Source: Rothia nasisuis | GTDB taxonomy: Bacteria > Actinomycetota > Actinomycetes > Actinomycetales > Micrococcaceae | Reading direction: 5' to 3' | Length of the DNA stretch: 64,000 nucleotides | Assembly (NCBI RefSeq): GCF_928381405.1 | Contig: NZ_CAKMSB010000001.1 | Location: 291,278 to 355,277, forward strand | Part shown: one piece after another, positions 1 through 8,562 of the stretch | Numbering within the stretch: the first letter of the stretch is position 1 | Layout of the letters: each line of letters starts with the position of its first letter | The notes under the pieces: model-generated | The model's database searches: none | Told to the model about the DNA's origin: nothing | What the model saw: the letters and a program-made list of their open reading frames with translations, nothing else | Translations under genes and position numbers: made by a program

Positions 1-1
1 G

Positions 2-64
2 GCTTTAGTTAACATCGACAATGCAATTAGGACGCTGAGTCAGCACGTTGCAAATCGCTACTAG
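2..64 (+). CDS. C-terminal end of an unidentified protein (cut by window start)
   Basis: The second reading frame is open from the first base and ends at a TAG at 62-64. The 20 visible residues read ALVNIDNAIRTLSQHVANRY; the other two forward frames meet stops almost at once. The peptide looks helical and could be the tail of a larger protein, but it is too short to assign a family. It lies next to an Abi-type defence gene in AT-richer DNA, so a mobile or defence context is plausible but only inferred. Confidence 0.35.
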   Translation, partial: ALVNIDNAIRTLSQHVANRY

Positions 65-236
65 GGAATTTTCAGCATCAGGTGAACATTCATTGACGGT
101 TCGTTCAGAGATGTTTCTTCAAGAAAAGGAACACAGGAAGGAGCAACTCCTCAACCTCGTGTGCCGATGTGAAAAGCGTAGAGTTGGTTAGCTTCACTCA
201 AAGAACCTGCTTGTTTTACCCCTACCCTCCACGATG

Positions 237-1127
237 CTATGGGCGGTGGTCTCTCGGAGAAACCGGGGTCGTATACCCCTTCCACGTATGACTAGAGTGA
301 GAAAAGAGTTTGAATACTTCTGGCATGAGAGGTTGCCCAAGACCGGCTCGTACATAGAGATCATCCAACGAGGCAATGACATCCGCAACAGATCGAGGCT
401 CAAACTGCCCCACTAGCCTTTTAGCTTTTACTCGAACATTGTTAGGGGTAGGGCCAGCATCAATCACCGAGTGGTGCCACAAGCGACTATGATGAGCACA
501 TCTATTTCTCAGGTACACCAGCGCCCTAATTCTATAGGCAAAGCCTGCTTTAGCTACCCCGAGTTCTTGAGCTACTTTTCGGGCTAGTTCTCCACTATCA
601 CCTAGCTCAATCACTTTAGATAGGGTGCCAAAGGAAAATGCCTCAACCGCAGACCAAATCGGTAAAGACTGAAGGCCGTCTCCTTGGCCGGCACCCTGTT
701 CCACATACTTCAAGATGTGCCGATCACGGCTCCTATCTATATCCCTGGTACAGGCTAACCGAACATGGTCACCAGTTGACCCATAAAAATCAGAATCTAG
801 ATAACGGCGGTATGCTTCATAGTCTCGGGCCAGTACCCTAGCAAGTACTGTTCTGAGTAGCAGCTCAATCTCGGTTAGGCGAGCAAGTAGCAAACCACGC
901 AGCCTCGCGTCATCATCATAAACCCGACAAATAGCACTGAACGATACTCCGGTGCGAAATGTATCATCACCTCGTTCTGGAGCGACCTGAAAATACCGGG
1001 CATACCCTGAAAATCTGTAATAGTTATTGGTCCTGAAGAATTCTAGACAGGCATCTAAATTATCTACCGCTAGACCCCGTTTCACCACGAGATCGGCCTG
1101 TTCTTCTGGGGTAAGGTAGGGCTTCAT
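237..1127 (-). CDS. Abi_2 / AbiF-like HEPN-domain abortive infection protein
   Basis: About 296 residues. The N-terminus (MKPYLTPEEQADLVVKRGL, then NNYYRFSGYARYF) is typical of the Abi_2 (AbiD/AbiF) family. Near residue 235 the segment LRNRCAHHSRLWHH contains the R-x4-H motif of HEPN ribonucleases (RNRCAH), so the protein is expected to cleave RNA, as a toxin or on phage infection. The start at 1127 is chosen because AAAGGTG lies a few bases upstream and the family begins there; an in-frame ATG at 1208 would place the leader hairpin inside the coding region. The gene is visibly AT-richer than its neighbours, consistent with acquisition. No separate antitoxin protein gene adjoins it; the structured leader may play that role. 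The family call is firm, the target unknown. Confidence 0.85.
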   Translation of the reverse strand: MKPYLTPEEQADLVVKRGLAVDNLDACLEFFRTNNYYRFSGYARYFQVAPERGDDTFRTGVSFSAICRVYDDDARLRGLLLARLTEIELLLRTVLARVLARDYEAYRRYLDSDFYGSTGDHVRLACTRDIDRSRDRHILKYVEQGAGQGDGLQSLPIWSAVEAFSFGTLSKVIELGDSGELARKVAQELGVAKAGFAYRIRALVYLRNRCAHHSRLWHHSVIDAGPTPNNVRVKAKRLVGQFEPRSVADVIASLDDLYVRAGLGQPLMPEVFKLFSHSSHTWKGYTTPVSPRDHRP

Positions 1128-1146
1128 TGCACACCTTTCAGATGCA

Positions 1147-1197
1147 AAAGGCCCCTCCCATTTGAGCTTCTGCGATAGGCTTGGGAGGGGGACGATT
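1147..1197 (-). ncRNA. Structured leader or small RNA upstream of the Abi gene (candidate abiF-type RNA)
   Basis: On the minus strand CCCCTCCCA (1190-1182) pairs perfectly with TGGGAGGGG (1160-1152) around a 21-nt loop, and CCTTTTGC follows directly. This looks like an intrinsic terminator or a compact structured RNA. A -10-like TATGAT (1209-1204) would start transcription just before the stem, and the Abi ribosome binding site lies just after it. A conserved RNA motif called abiF has been described upstream of Abi_2/AbiF genes; membership of that class is inferred from position only. Confidence 0.45.
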
Positions 1198-1203
1198 GTA
1201 TTC

Positions 1204-1209
1204 ATCATA
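1204..1209 (-). promoter_or_regulatory. Candidate -10 element for the Abi leader/gene
   Basis: TATGAT on the minus strand, 7-8 nt before the first bases of the leader stem. The -35 region is weak (GTTTCA-like, 18 nt upstream). An overlapping alternative is TACAAT at 1200-1195. Prediction only. Confidence 0.3.
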
Positions 1210-1327
1210 GCATTGATACAGGCTACATGAAACTCGATAAACCTTAAAGGGCAGGGCCAGCGCTGAGGCAGCCGCCGCCATGCAGAGTCAGCCTGAGTCT
1301 TCTGGCTCTCCCGGTAGACTGAGTTCC

Positions 1328-1906
1328 ATGGAAACCCTCATGCTCACCCTGAGTTCCGGCGCTGTCAGCGGGATCCGCCCCTACCTGATGCTCCTACTCC
1401 TGGGTCTTTCTGGCCGCTTCTTCGGCCTGGATATCGTCCCTGCCGCCCTGCAACGCACCGATGTGCTCGTGATAGCGGGCGTCCTCGTCCTCGTAGATTT
1501 TGCCGCCGACAAAATTGCCCTCTTCGACTCCTTCTGGGACACCGCCCACACCATCATCCGCCCCGTCGCCGGTGGCGCTATCGGCTACCTCCTCGGCGGA
1601 GAAACAAGCACCGCCAACGCCCTCGTGCTTGCGGCCGTCGGTGCAGCGAGCGCCTTCGGCGTCCACGCCACCAAGACCAGTGCCCGCGCCGTCGTCAACC
1701 TCTCCCCCGAGCCTGTCTCCAACATCGCTGTCAGCATCGGCGAAGACATTGCCGCCTTCTTCTTCGGTATCTTTGCCCTCCTCCTGCCGATTCTGGCGGG
1801 TTTCGTCGCCCTTACCTTCATCATTCTGGGGGTATTCATCACCGTCTACCTGGTACGCCGCGTAATCCCCCTGCTCAAAAAGCGGAGGGAAGGGAAAACG
1901 GCCTAG
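1328..1906 (+). CDS. DUF4126 family membrane protein
   Basis: About 192 residues with four to five hydrophobic segments. The N-terminal pattern (LSSGAVSGIRPYLMLLLLGLSGRF), the segment FWDTAHTIIRPVAGG and a basic C-terminal tail (RRVIPLLKKRREGK) match DUF4126 membrane proteins, whose function is unknown. A longer frame starts at ATG 1280, but family members normally begin close to the first hydrophobic stretch, so the ATG at 1328 is preferred; neither has a strong ribosome binding site. A strong terminator follows. It stands alone between the Abi gene and a minus-strand oxidoreductase. Confidence 0.75.
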   Translation: METLMLTLSSGAVSGIRPYLMLLLLGLSGRFFGLDIVPAALQRTDVLVIAGVLVLVDFAADKIALFDSFWDTAHTIIRPVAGGAIGYLLGGETSTANALVLAAVGAASAFGVHATKTSARAVVNLSPEPVSNIAVSIGEDIAAFFFGIFALLLPILAGFVALTFIILGVFITVYLVRRVIPLLKKRREGKTA

Positions 1907-1921
1907 TCAACCCCACACAAA

Positions 1922-1950
1922 GGACCGTGAAGCGTGCTGCTTCACGGTCC
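1922..1950 (+). terminator. Intrinsic terminator after the DUF4126 gene
   Basis: GGACCGTGAAGC (1922-1933) and GCTTCACGGTCC (1939-1950) form a perfect 12-bp stem with a 5-nt loop, followed by TTCTTC. It lies just after the stop codon. Confidence 0.8.
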
Positions 1951-2075
1951 TTCTTCATGCACCTGGAGTGGGTCTGTCTGCCTCCGGCAGGAATGATTGC
2001 TGCCCTGCCCCAGCTACCATATCGAGCACCCGGGAACTATTGTTCCCTATCTTTGTGCAAGATAAACAGGTAGTC

Positions 2076-2684
2076 CTACTTACCCTGGGCTGCTGCCTCA
2101 TCAGCTGAAGCAACGGTGAAACGGGTACCGGCGTGGGCGGGGTTTTCAATTTCGTCCAGGGCCGCTACGGCGAAGTCCTGGGTGGAGACGAACATGCCGG
2201 CGGGGACGTCCAGCTCGGTACGGTAGTCACCGGTACGGGCGCCGGGGGCGATCATGGGTGAGGGGGCCAGCATGGTCCAGTTCAGACCGGACGCAGCCCG
2301 GTAGTCCTCAAGGACGGTTGCGAAGGTCTTGGCTTCGGGCAGGTATTCTGCGGGGAAGTCGGGGCTCTCCAGCAGCAGGCCTTCCCCGACATTCAGGGCA
2401 CCGGCACCGCCAACAACCAGGAAGCGGCCGGTGGGGGCAGCGGCTATGAGGGCACGGTGGGCGGCAATAGCTGCGGAGTAGTCACCACGGCTAGCTACGG
2501 AAATGACGGTGGCATCAGAGGAGTTAATGACCTCTACCAGGGCTTGGGTGTTAGCCAGATCAAGGGCTGAGGTGCCTGCTGAGCCGCTGCGGGTGTAGCC
2601 GGTGACTTCGTGGCCGCGGTTCTTAGCTTCTGCGACGATGTCTGAGCCGACCATACCTGCTGCGCCGATGACTGAGATGTTCAT
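2076..2684 (-). CDS. NAD(P)H-binding atypical SDR / NmrA-like oxidoreductase
   Basis: 202 residues. It begins with a Rossmann strand and glycine motif (MNISVIGAAGMVGSDI, pattern GxxGxxG), followed by YTRSG and later LVVGGAGAL. This is typical of the short atypical SDR proteins annotated as NAD(P)H-binding or NmrA-like. The substrate cannot be told from sequence. It is divergent from an HxlR regulator across 119 bp holding a palindrome, an arrangement common for HxlR-controlled quinone, aldehyde or electrophile-response oxidoreductases, so control by that regulator is likely (inference). Confidence 0.8.
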   Translation of the reverse strand: MNISVIGAAGMVGSDIVAEAKNRGHEVTGYTRSGSAGTSALDLANTQALVEVINSSDATVISVASRGDYSAAIAAHRALIAAAPTGRFLVVGGAGALNVGEGLLLESPDFPAEYLPEAKTFATVLEDYRAASGLNWTMLAPSPMIAPGARTGDYRTELDVPAGMFVSTQDFAVAALDEIENPAHAGTRFTVASADEAAAQGK

Positions 2685-2746
2685 GGGGTTTCTCCTTGAA
2701 GAAGTTGTTTTCGTTTTCTGATAGTTCTATAGTATATTTTAGAAAC

Positions 2747-2766
2747 TAATTACCTCAAGGTAACTA
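2747..2766. promoter_or_regulatory. Palindromic operator candidate between the oxidoreductase and hxlR-type gene
   Basis: The core TTACCT-CA-AGGTAA (2750-2763) is a perfect inverted repeat, extended imperfectly as TAATTACCT / AGGTAACTA. It lies in an AT-rich divergent promoter region that also holds a second imperfect repeat (TAGTTCTA ... TAGAAACTA, about 2722-2747). Binding by the adjacent HxlR protein is an inference. Confidence 0.45.
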
Positions 2767-2803
2767 TTGGAAGATTTTTAAAAAACTTTTCGAAAGGCCC
2801 ACC

Positions 2804-3229
2804 ATGCCCTCCTCAACCCAGGTCAGCGCGGACGTCCGCCCCGCTTCCCCGCCCGACGCAGAGCAGCTGCCCGCCGACGTTCTGAGCCAGCACTGCCCCT
2901 CCCGCATGGTGCTGCGCCACCTGACCGACCGCTGGACACCGCTGATCGTCGCCGTGCTTGCTGACGGTGAGCCGGTGCGGTTCAAGGACATCAAAACCCG
3001 GGTAGAGGGCATCTCACCCAAGGTTCTCACTGAAACCCTGCGCTCCATGGAACGCGACGGGTTGGTTGAACGCCTGGTCACCGCCAGTGTGCCCCCGCGC
3101 GTGGACTACAAGCTCACTCCCCTAGGCGCCACCACCGTAGAGCCTCTTACAGCAGTGCGTATCTGGGCCGAAACCCACCTAGCTGAAGTACAGGCCAACC
3201 GCCAGCGCTACGACTCCACACGGCTTTAA
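2804..3229 (+). CDS. HxlR-family winged-helix transcriptional regulator
   Basis: 141 residues. After a 25-residue acidic/proline-rich leader it reads CPSRMVLRHLTDRWTPLIVAVL, the hallmark HxlR start with a conserved Cys, then FKDIKTRVEGISPKVLTETLRSMERDGLVER, the winged-helix recognition region, and KLTPLG in the wing. HxlR proteins bind as dimers to inverted repeats, and many sense electrophiles through the conserved Cys. It is divergent from the oxidoreductase gene and probably regulates that gene and itself. The ATG at 2804 is preceded by GAAAGG. Confidence 0.88.
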   Translation: MPSSTQVSADVRPASPPDAEQLPADVLSQHCPSRMVLRHLTDRWTPLIVAVLADGEPVRFKDIKTRVEGISPKVLTETLRSMERDGLVERLVTASVPPRVDYKLTPLGATTVEPLTAVRIWAETHLAEVQANRQRYDSTRL

Positions 3230-3388
3230 ACAACCAGATTCCTTTGCCATAACTGCCCGTAGAGCATTAAATATTTATTCTTAGAGGTCAGAGCCGCTAC
3301 ACTAAGAAGCGGAGTCAGCTTTGCCCCCTAGCTACCTGGCTCCATGTACACATCACTAAATCGCATATGATTCGAAAGGGTTCCCCTC

Positions 3389-3928
3389 ATGGAGAACACT
3401 GACTATCACCAGCCAGCTTCGACCGGTTCACAGCCCCGCCCCGCTGTCGGTTTCAGCCAGGCACTGAAAAATAATTTCAAGTACCTCTTCCACTTCTCAG
3501 GTAGGGCATCTCGCTCAGAGTTCTGGTGGGTTTACGGCACCTTTTATCTCGTTACACTCGTCATGGCAATCATCTTGAGCTTTGCCGTCGCAAGCAGAGT
3601 GAGCGAAGTAGCCAGGTTCAATGAGGCCTCCACTCAATACGTGACTGGTGAAATCACCCGCGCTGAGTACGAGGCACTCGCTGAAAGTAGCACCGAGCCT
3701 GCCTACGGCGTCATTGTTCTTCTCATTCTTCTCGGGCTTTGGGGTCTAATCACGCTTGTTTGCACTATTGCCGTCAGCTGGCGCAGGCTACAGGACGCTG
3801 GTTTTCACGGCGCTTTCTACCTGCTTACCCTCGTTGCTCTTGGTATCGTTCCGTTCGTCATGTACTTCTTCCCCAGCTCACCCAAGGGCTACCAGTACGA
3901 TAAACCAGCCGATATAGGCCGCCCCTAA
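3389..3928 (+). CDS. DUF805 family membrane protein
   Basis: 179 residues. The segment FKYLFHFSGRASRSEFWWVYGTF is the conserved DUF805 entry into the first membrane helix. Further helices lie around residues 50-70, 112-132 and 145-165, with the family signature SWRRLQDAGFHG between the last two. DUF805 proteins are small bacterial inner-membrane proteins of unknown function. The ATG is preceded by GAAAGGG. A very strong terminator follows, so it is a single-gene unit. Confidence 0.85.
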   Translation: MENTDYHQPASTGSQPRPAVGFSQALKNNFKYLFHFSGRASRSEFWWVYGTFYLVTLVMAIILSFAVASRVSEVARFNEASTQYVTGEITRAEYEALAESSTEPAYGVIVLLILLGLWGLITLVCTIAVSWRRLQDAGFHGAFYLLTLVALGIVPFVMYFFPSSPKGYQYDKPADIGRP

Positions 3929-3960
3929 CGCGCTACCGCCTTCTGTGCAAGGTGGAGCAC

Positions 3961-3999
3961 AACAGTGAGAGCACGTAGAGTCTACGTGCTCTCACTGTT
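3961..3999. terminator. Long bidirectional terminator between the DUF805 gene and dnaE
   Basis: AACAGTGAGAGCACGTA (3961-3977) pairs perfectly with TACGTGCTCTCACTGTT (3983-3999); the AGA/TCT beside the centre can pair too, giving a nearly loopless 19-bp stem. TTTAAA follows. It sits between convergent genes and can serve both. Confidence 0.85.
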
Positions 4000-4040
4000 T
4001 TAAACGGTTGCAGTGGGTAGGGCGTTCCTTGTTCCCCAAG

Positions 4041-7000
4041 CTACGCGTCCAAGCAGGCCGGGCCCAGGAGCACCTTCAAGTCACCAAAGAGAGCCGGGTT
4101 TGGGTTAACACGCAGGTCTGCGCCCAGACGAATCAGCAGACGCTTGGTACGGGTAGTCATGGCGATTCGCACCTCGGATTCACCGCGGTGGTTGCGCAGA
4201 ATATCGCGCAGCTGCCCCAGAGCCTCCTCGGTAGCCTTGTATTCCGGGAGCACGATGGTCACTGGTCCACCCACACTGTCCGCCGAAATCTCGGGTATAT
4301 TCAGCTCCTGGGCGCTTAGAGTCACCGACCCGTCGTCACGGCGCTGCAGGCGCCCCTTGATGGTACAAATCAGGTCTTCGGCCAGCACCCCCGCAATCGG
4401 CTCATAGGCCCGGCCAAAGAACATGACCTCAATAGACCCCGTGCGGTCCTCCAGCTCAATCCGAGCATAGGGGTTACCCGAGTTCTTGGCGATGCGGCGG
4501 GAGACCGAGGTAATCATGCCTGCTACGGTCACAATCGCACCGTCAGGCTTAACCGAATCCTCAGAAAGCAAGCCCTGGATGGTTGAATCCGAGAGAGCAT
4601 CAAGGGCATCTTCTAAGCCGCGTAGGGGGTGGTCAGAGACGTAAAGGCCCAGCATCTCGCGCTCAAAGTTGAGCTTGTCGCGCTTCTCCCATTCGGGGGA
4701 ATCCGGAACCTGCACCGCAAACTCCCCGACCGGGTTATCCTCCTCAAGCCCTAGCCCACCGAAGAGGTCAAACTGACCGGCGGCCTCCTGCCGCTTGATT
4801 GAGACGGTTGCGTCAATGGCCTCCTCGTGAATCATAGAGAGCGGGCGTCGGTTGTGACCCAGCGAGTCAAAAGCACCGGCCTTAATCAGCGAATCCACGG
4901 TACGTTTATTGCAGACCACAACGGGCACCTTGGCGAGAAAGTCATTGAAACTCTCATAGCGGCCCTTCTCCTCGCGGCTAGCAACCATGGCCGCAACCAC
5001 ATTGGCACCCACGTTACGAATTGCTCCCATACCAAAGCGAATGTCGTCACCCACAGGGGTGAAGTTCAGGGCCGATTCATTCACATCGGGCGGTAGCACC
5101 GTAATCTTCATGTGGCGGCATTCGTTTAGGTAGAGCGCCAGTTTGTCTTTGTCATCGCCAACCGAGGTCAGCAGGGCAGCCATGTACTCCTGGGGAAAGT
5201 GCGCCTTCAGGTAGGCAGTCCAATAAGACACCAGACCGTAGGCTGCGGTATGAGCCTTGTTAAAGGCGTAGTCAGAGAAGGGAAGCAAGATGTCCCACAG
5301 TGCCTTCACCGCGCCCTCAGAGTAGCCGTTATCAAGCATGCCCTGGCGGAAGGTGGCGTACTGTTTATCCAGCTCCTCCTTCTTCTTCTTGCCCATGGCA
5401 CGGCGCAGAATGTCTGCCTCACCCAGAGAGTAGTTAGCAACCTTCTGGGCGATCGCCATAACCTGCTCCTGATACACAATCAGGCCGTAGGTGGTTCCCA
5501 GAATTTCCGCCAAAGGCTCCTCAAGCTCCGGGTGGATGGGGGTGACCTCCTGTAGACCGTTTTTGCGCAGGGCATAGTTGGTGTGGGAGTTCGCACCCAT
5601 GGGGCCTGGGCGGTAGAGGGCCAGGACCGCCGAAATGTGCTCAAAGTGGTCGGGCTGCATGAGCTTGAGTAGCTGACGCATGGGCCCGCCGTCGAGCTGG
5701 AAGACGCCCAGGGTGTCGCCACGAGCAAGTAGCTTGTAGGAGGCAGCGTCATCAAGTTCAAGTGTCTCAAGATCAAGGTCAAGGTCGCGGTTGAGCTTAA
5801 TATTTTCAATCGCATCCGAAATGATGGTCAGGTTACGCAGGCCCAAGAAGTCCATCTTAATCAGCCCCAGCCCCTCACAGGTGGGGTAATCGAACTGGGT
5901 GATAACCTGCCCGTCCTGCTCTCGGCGCATAATGGGAATCACATCAATGAGGTCGTGACTCGACATAATGACGCCCGCCGCGTGCACGCCCCACTGGCGC
6001 TTGAGGCCCTCAAGGCCCTTGGCTGTTTCAAAGACCTTAGCGGCATCCTGATCAGTCTCAATCAGGTCTCGCAACTCCTGCGCATCGTTGTAACGCTTGT
6101 CGTCAGAGTTATAGACATTCGCCAAGGCAATATTTTTGCCCATGACGTCCTCAGGCATGGCCTTGGTCAAGCGCTCACCGGTGGAGAAGGGGTAGCCCAG
6201 CACACGGGAGGAATCCTTGAGCGCCTGCTTGGCTTTAATAGTGCCGTAGGTGACAATCATAGCCACCTTATCTTCGCCGTACTTCTCGGTCACATAGTGA
6301 ATCACTTCAGAGCGGCGGCGATCGTCAAAGTCCACGTCGAAGTCAGGCATGGAAACGCGATCAGGGTTGAGAAAGCGCTCGAAAATCAGGTCGTGTTCAA
6401 GCGGATTCAGGTCAGTGATACGCATGGCGTAGGCAACCATAGAGCCCGCACCCGAGCCGCGACCGGGGCCCACGCGGATGCCGTTCTCCTTGGCCCAGTT
6501 GATAAAGTCGGCAACCACCAGAAAGTAGCCGGGGAAGCCCATCTGGGAGATAACGTCCACTTCGTACTCAGCTTGCTTGCGGACATCATCGGGCACCCCC
6601 TTGGGGAATCGATAGTGCAAGCCGCGCTCAACTTCTTTGACGAACCAGGATTCCTCGTTTTCGCCCTCGGGTACGGGGAAGTTGGGCATATAGTTGGCCT
6701 TGGTATTGAACTCCACAGAGCAGCGCTCGGCGATCTCCATGGTGTTGTTGCAGGCCTCGGGGTAGTCGCGGAAGAGTTCGCGCATCTCAGCTGGCGACTT
6801 GAGGTAGAAGTTATCGGCGTCGAATTTAAAACGTTTAGGGTCCTGCAAGGTGGAGCCCGACTGCACGCAGAGCAAGGCGGCGTGCGCTTTGGCGTCCTCG
6901 GCGTGAGTATAGTGCAGGTCGTTGGTAGCGACCAGGGGCAGGTCGAGCTCTTTGGCGAGCTTGAGCAAGTCGGCCATCACGTTTTTCTCGATGGAAAGAC

Positions 7001-7577
7001 CGTGGTCCATGAGCTCGCAGTAGAAGTTTTCTTTGCCGAAGATGTCACGGAAGTCAGATGCCGCCTGCAGGGCCTCGCGGTACTGGCCCAGGCGCAAACG
7101 AGTCTGGACTTCACCAGAGGGGCAGCCGGTAGTGGCGATCAGGCCCTTGCCGTAGGTTTGCAACAGGTCGCGATCCATACGCGGCTTGTAGAAGTGCCCC
7201 TCAAGTGAGGCAAGCGATGACGCCCGAAACAGGTTATGCATGCCCTGTGTGTTCTCTGCCCACATGGTCATGTGCGTGTAAGCGCCACCACCAGAGACGT
7301 CATCACGGCCGCCCTCACCAAACTTCACTCGGGTTCGGTCAGAACGGGCTGTGCCCGGGGTCAGGTAGGCTTCCACCCCAATAATGGGTTTAACCCCGGC
7401 TTGCTTGGCCTTGTTCCAAAAGTCGAAGGCACCAAAGAGAAAGCCGTGGTCGGTCGTCGCTAAGGCATTCATGCCGAGATTCTTGGAGTGCTCAAAGAGA
7501 TCGGTGAGTCGGGCGGCACCGTCAAGCATGGAGTACTCGGTGTGCACGTGCAAGTGGGTGAAGTCAGTTCGAGTCAT
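4041..7577 (-). CDS. dnaE: DNA polymerase III alpha subunit (DnaE1 type)
   Basis: 1178 residues, the normal size for DnaE. The PHP domain opens with HLHVHTEYSMLDG. The catalytic palm carries PDFDVDFDDRRR (around residues 408-419) with the paired aspartates that bind metal. The segments GPGRGSGAGS and KKKEELDKQYATFRQGM belong to the polymerase core, and an OB fold lies near residues 1005-1075 (IVTVAGMITSVSRR). It is the replicative polymerase alpha subunit of the replisome. It is last in the minus-strand block, 25 bp after rluD. Confidence 0.97.
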   Translation of the reverse strand: MTRTDFTHLHVHTEYSMLDGAARLTDLFEHSKNLGMNALATTDHGFLFGAFDFWNKAKQAGVKPIIGVEAYLTPGTARSDRTRVKFGEGGRDDVSGGGAYTHMTMWAENTQGMHNLFRASSLASLEGHFYKPRMDRDLLQTYGKGLIATTGCPSGEVQTRLRLGQYREALQAASDFRDIFGKENFYCELMDHGLSIEKNVMADLLKLAKELDLPLVATNDLHYTHAEDAKAHAALLCVQSGSTLQDPKRFKFDADNFYLKSPAEMRELFRDYPEACNNTMEIAERCSVEFNTKANYMPNFPVPEGENEESWFVKEVERGLHYRFPKGVPDDVRKQAEYEVDVISQMGFPGYFLVVADFINWAKENGIRVGPGRGSGAGSMVAYAMRITDLNPLEHDLIFERFLNPDRVSMPDFDVDFDDRRRSEVIHYVTEKYGEDKVAMIVTYGTIKAKQALKDSSRVLGYPFSTGERLTKAMPEDVMGKNIALANVYNSDDKRYNDAQELRDLIETDQDAAKVFETAKGLEGLKRQWGVHAAGVIMSSHDLIDVIPIMRREQDGQVITQFDYPTCEGLGLIKMDFLGLRNLTIISDAIENIKLNRDLDLDLETLELDDAASYKLLARGDTLGVFQLDGGPMRQLLKLMQPDHFEHISAVLALYRPGPMGANSHTNYALRKNGLQEVTPIHPELEEPLAEILGTTYGLIVYQEQVMAIAQKVANYSLGEADILRRAMGKKKKEELDKQYATFRQGMLDNGYSEGAVKALWDILLPFSDYAFNKAHTAAYGLVSYWTAYLKAHFPQEYMAALLTSVGDDKDKLALYLNECRHMKITVLPPDVNESALNFTPVGDDIRFGMGAIRNVGANVVAAMVASREEKGRYESFNDFLAKVPVVVCNKRTVDSLIKAGAFDSLGHNRRPLSMIHEEAIDATVSIKRQEAAGQFDLFGGLGLEEDNPVGEFAVQVPDSPEWEKRDKLNFEREMLGLYVSDHPLRGLEDALDALSDSTIQGLLSEDSVKPDGAIVTVAGMITSVSRRIAKNSGNPYARIELEDRTGSIEVMFFGRAYEPIAGVLAEDLICTIKGRLQRRDDGSVTLSAQELNIPEISADSVGGPVTIVLPEYKATEEALGQLRDILRNHRGESEVRIAMTTRTKRLLIRLGADLRVNPNPALFGDLKVLLGPACLDA

Positions 7578-7602
7578 GACGCTACCTCTCTACAAATCTC
7601 AA

Positions 7603-8562
7603 CTAAGAACCAAAGTTGCCCTCGCGCAGGGCTTCTAGCGCGTAGACCAAATCCTGCGGGTAGGGGCTCACATATTCGACGGGCTCACCGGTGCTAGGGT
7701 GCGTAAAGCCTAGGCGGTGAGCGTGAAGCCACTGGCGGGTCAGCCCCAGGTGGGCTGAAAGCACCGGGTCAGCCCCATAGGTCAGATCACCGGCGCAGGG
7801 GTGGCGTAAAGCCGAAAAATGCACGCGGATCTGATGAGTACGGCCGGTCTCAAGGTGCACCTCAACCAGGGACGCCGGGCCAAAAGCTTCTTGTACCTCA
7901 TAGTGGGTGATAGCGGGTTTTCCGTCCTCGCTGACCGCAAATTTCCACTCGCTGCCGGGATGACGGCCAATCGGGGCATCAATGGTGCCCTTGAGGGGGT
8001 CGGGTAACCCCTGCACCAGAGTGTGGTACACCTTATTCACTGTTCGCTCTTTGAAGGCACTCTTGAGCACCGAGTAGGCGCGCTCATTTTTAGCGACCAC
8101 CATGAGGCCTGAGGTACCCACGTCCAAGCGGTGCACGATGCCCTGCCGTTCAGCAGCTCCGCTGGTGGCAATCTCAACTCCGGCATACTTGAGGGCGCCG
8201 ACGACGGTAGGCCCGTGCCAGCCCATGGAGGGGTGGGCTGCAACACCGGTGGGCTTATCGACCACCACTATGTCATCGTCCTGGTACACGAGGGAGAAAC
8301 CATCAATCTGCTCCGCCTCAATCCGTGTAAGGTCACGAGGGGGTGAGCCAGTAGCACGCACGGTCTGCCCGGCAGCTACCTTGGTGGACGCCTTTGCCTT
8401 CACTTCCCTGCCCCCGGTATCGAAAAGCCTTACAGCGGCGTCTCTAAACCAGGTAGCCACCGTAGCACGGGACTGGCCAGAGACCTCCGCCAGCAGGGCG
8501 TCTAAACGGGTACCCGCCTGCTCCCCTGCTATCACAAATTCCAGCTCAATCTTCTGGCTCAT
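7603..8562 (-). CDS. RluD-type 23S rRNA pseudouridine synthase
   Basis: 319 residues. An N-terminal S4-like RNA-binding domain ([29 protein letters not shown]) is followed by the RsuA/RluA catalytic domain with [16 protein letters not shown] near residue 145, whose Asp is the nucleophile, and [10 protein letters not shown] further on. It isomerises uridines in RNA; RluD-type enzymes act on 23S rRNA helix 69, but the exact target here is inferred. It overlaps lspA by 4 bp, the usual actinobacterial lspA-rluD-dnaE order. Confidence 0.93.
   Translation of the reverse strand: MSQKIELEFVIAGEQAGTRLDALLAEVSGQSRATVATWFRDAAVRLFDTGGREVKAKASTKVAAGQTVRATGSPPRDLTRIEAEQIDGFSLVYQDDDIVVVDKPTGVAAHPSMGWHGPTVVGALKYAGVEIATSGAAERQGIVHRLDVGTSGLMVVAKNERAYSVLKSAFKERTVNKVYHTLVQGLPDPLKGTIDAPIGRHPGSEWKFAVSEDGKPAITHYEVQEAFGPASLVEVHLETGRTHQIRVHFSALRHPCAGDLTYGADPVLSAHLGLTRQWLHAHRLGFTHPSTGEPVEYVSPYPQDLVYALEALREGNFGS

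Noticed and set aside
5955..7208. A 417-codon open frame on the plus strand opposite dnaE
   Set aside because: It is the antisense shadow of a strongly conserved GC-rich gene; its protein shows no domain and has no ribosome binding site.
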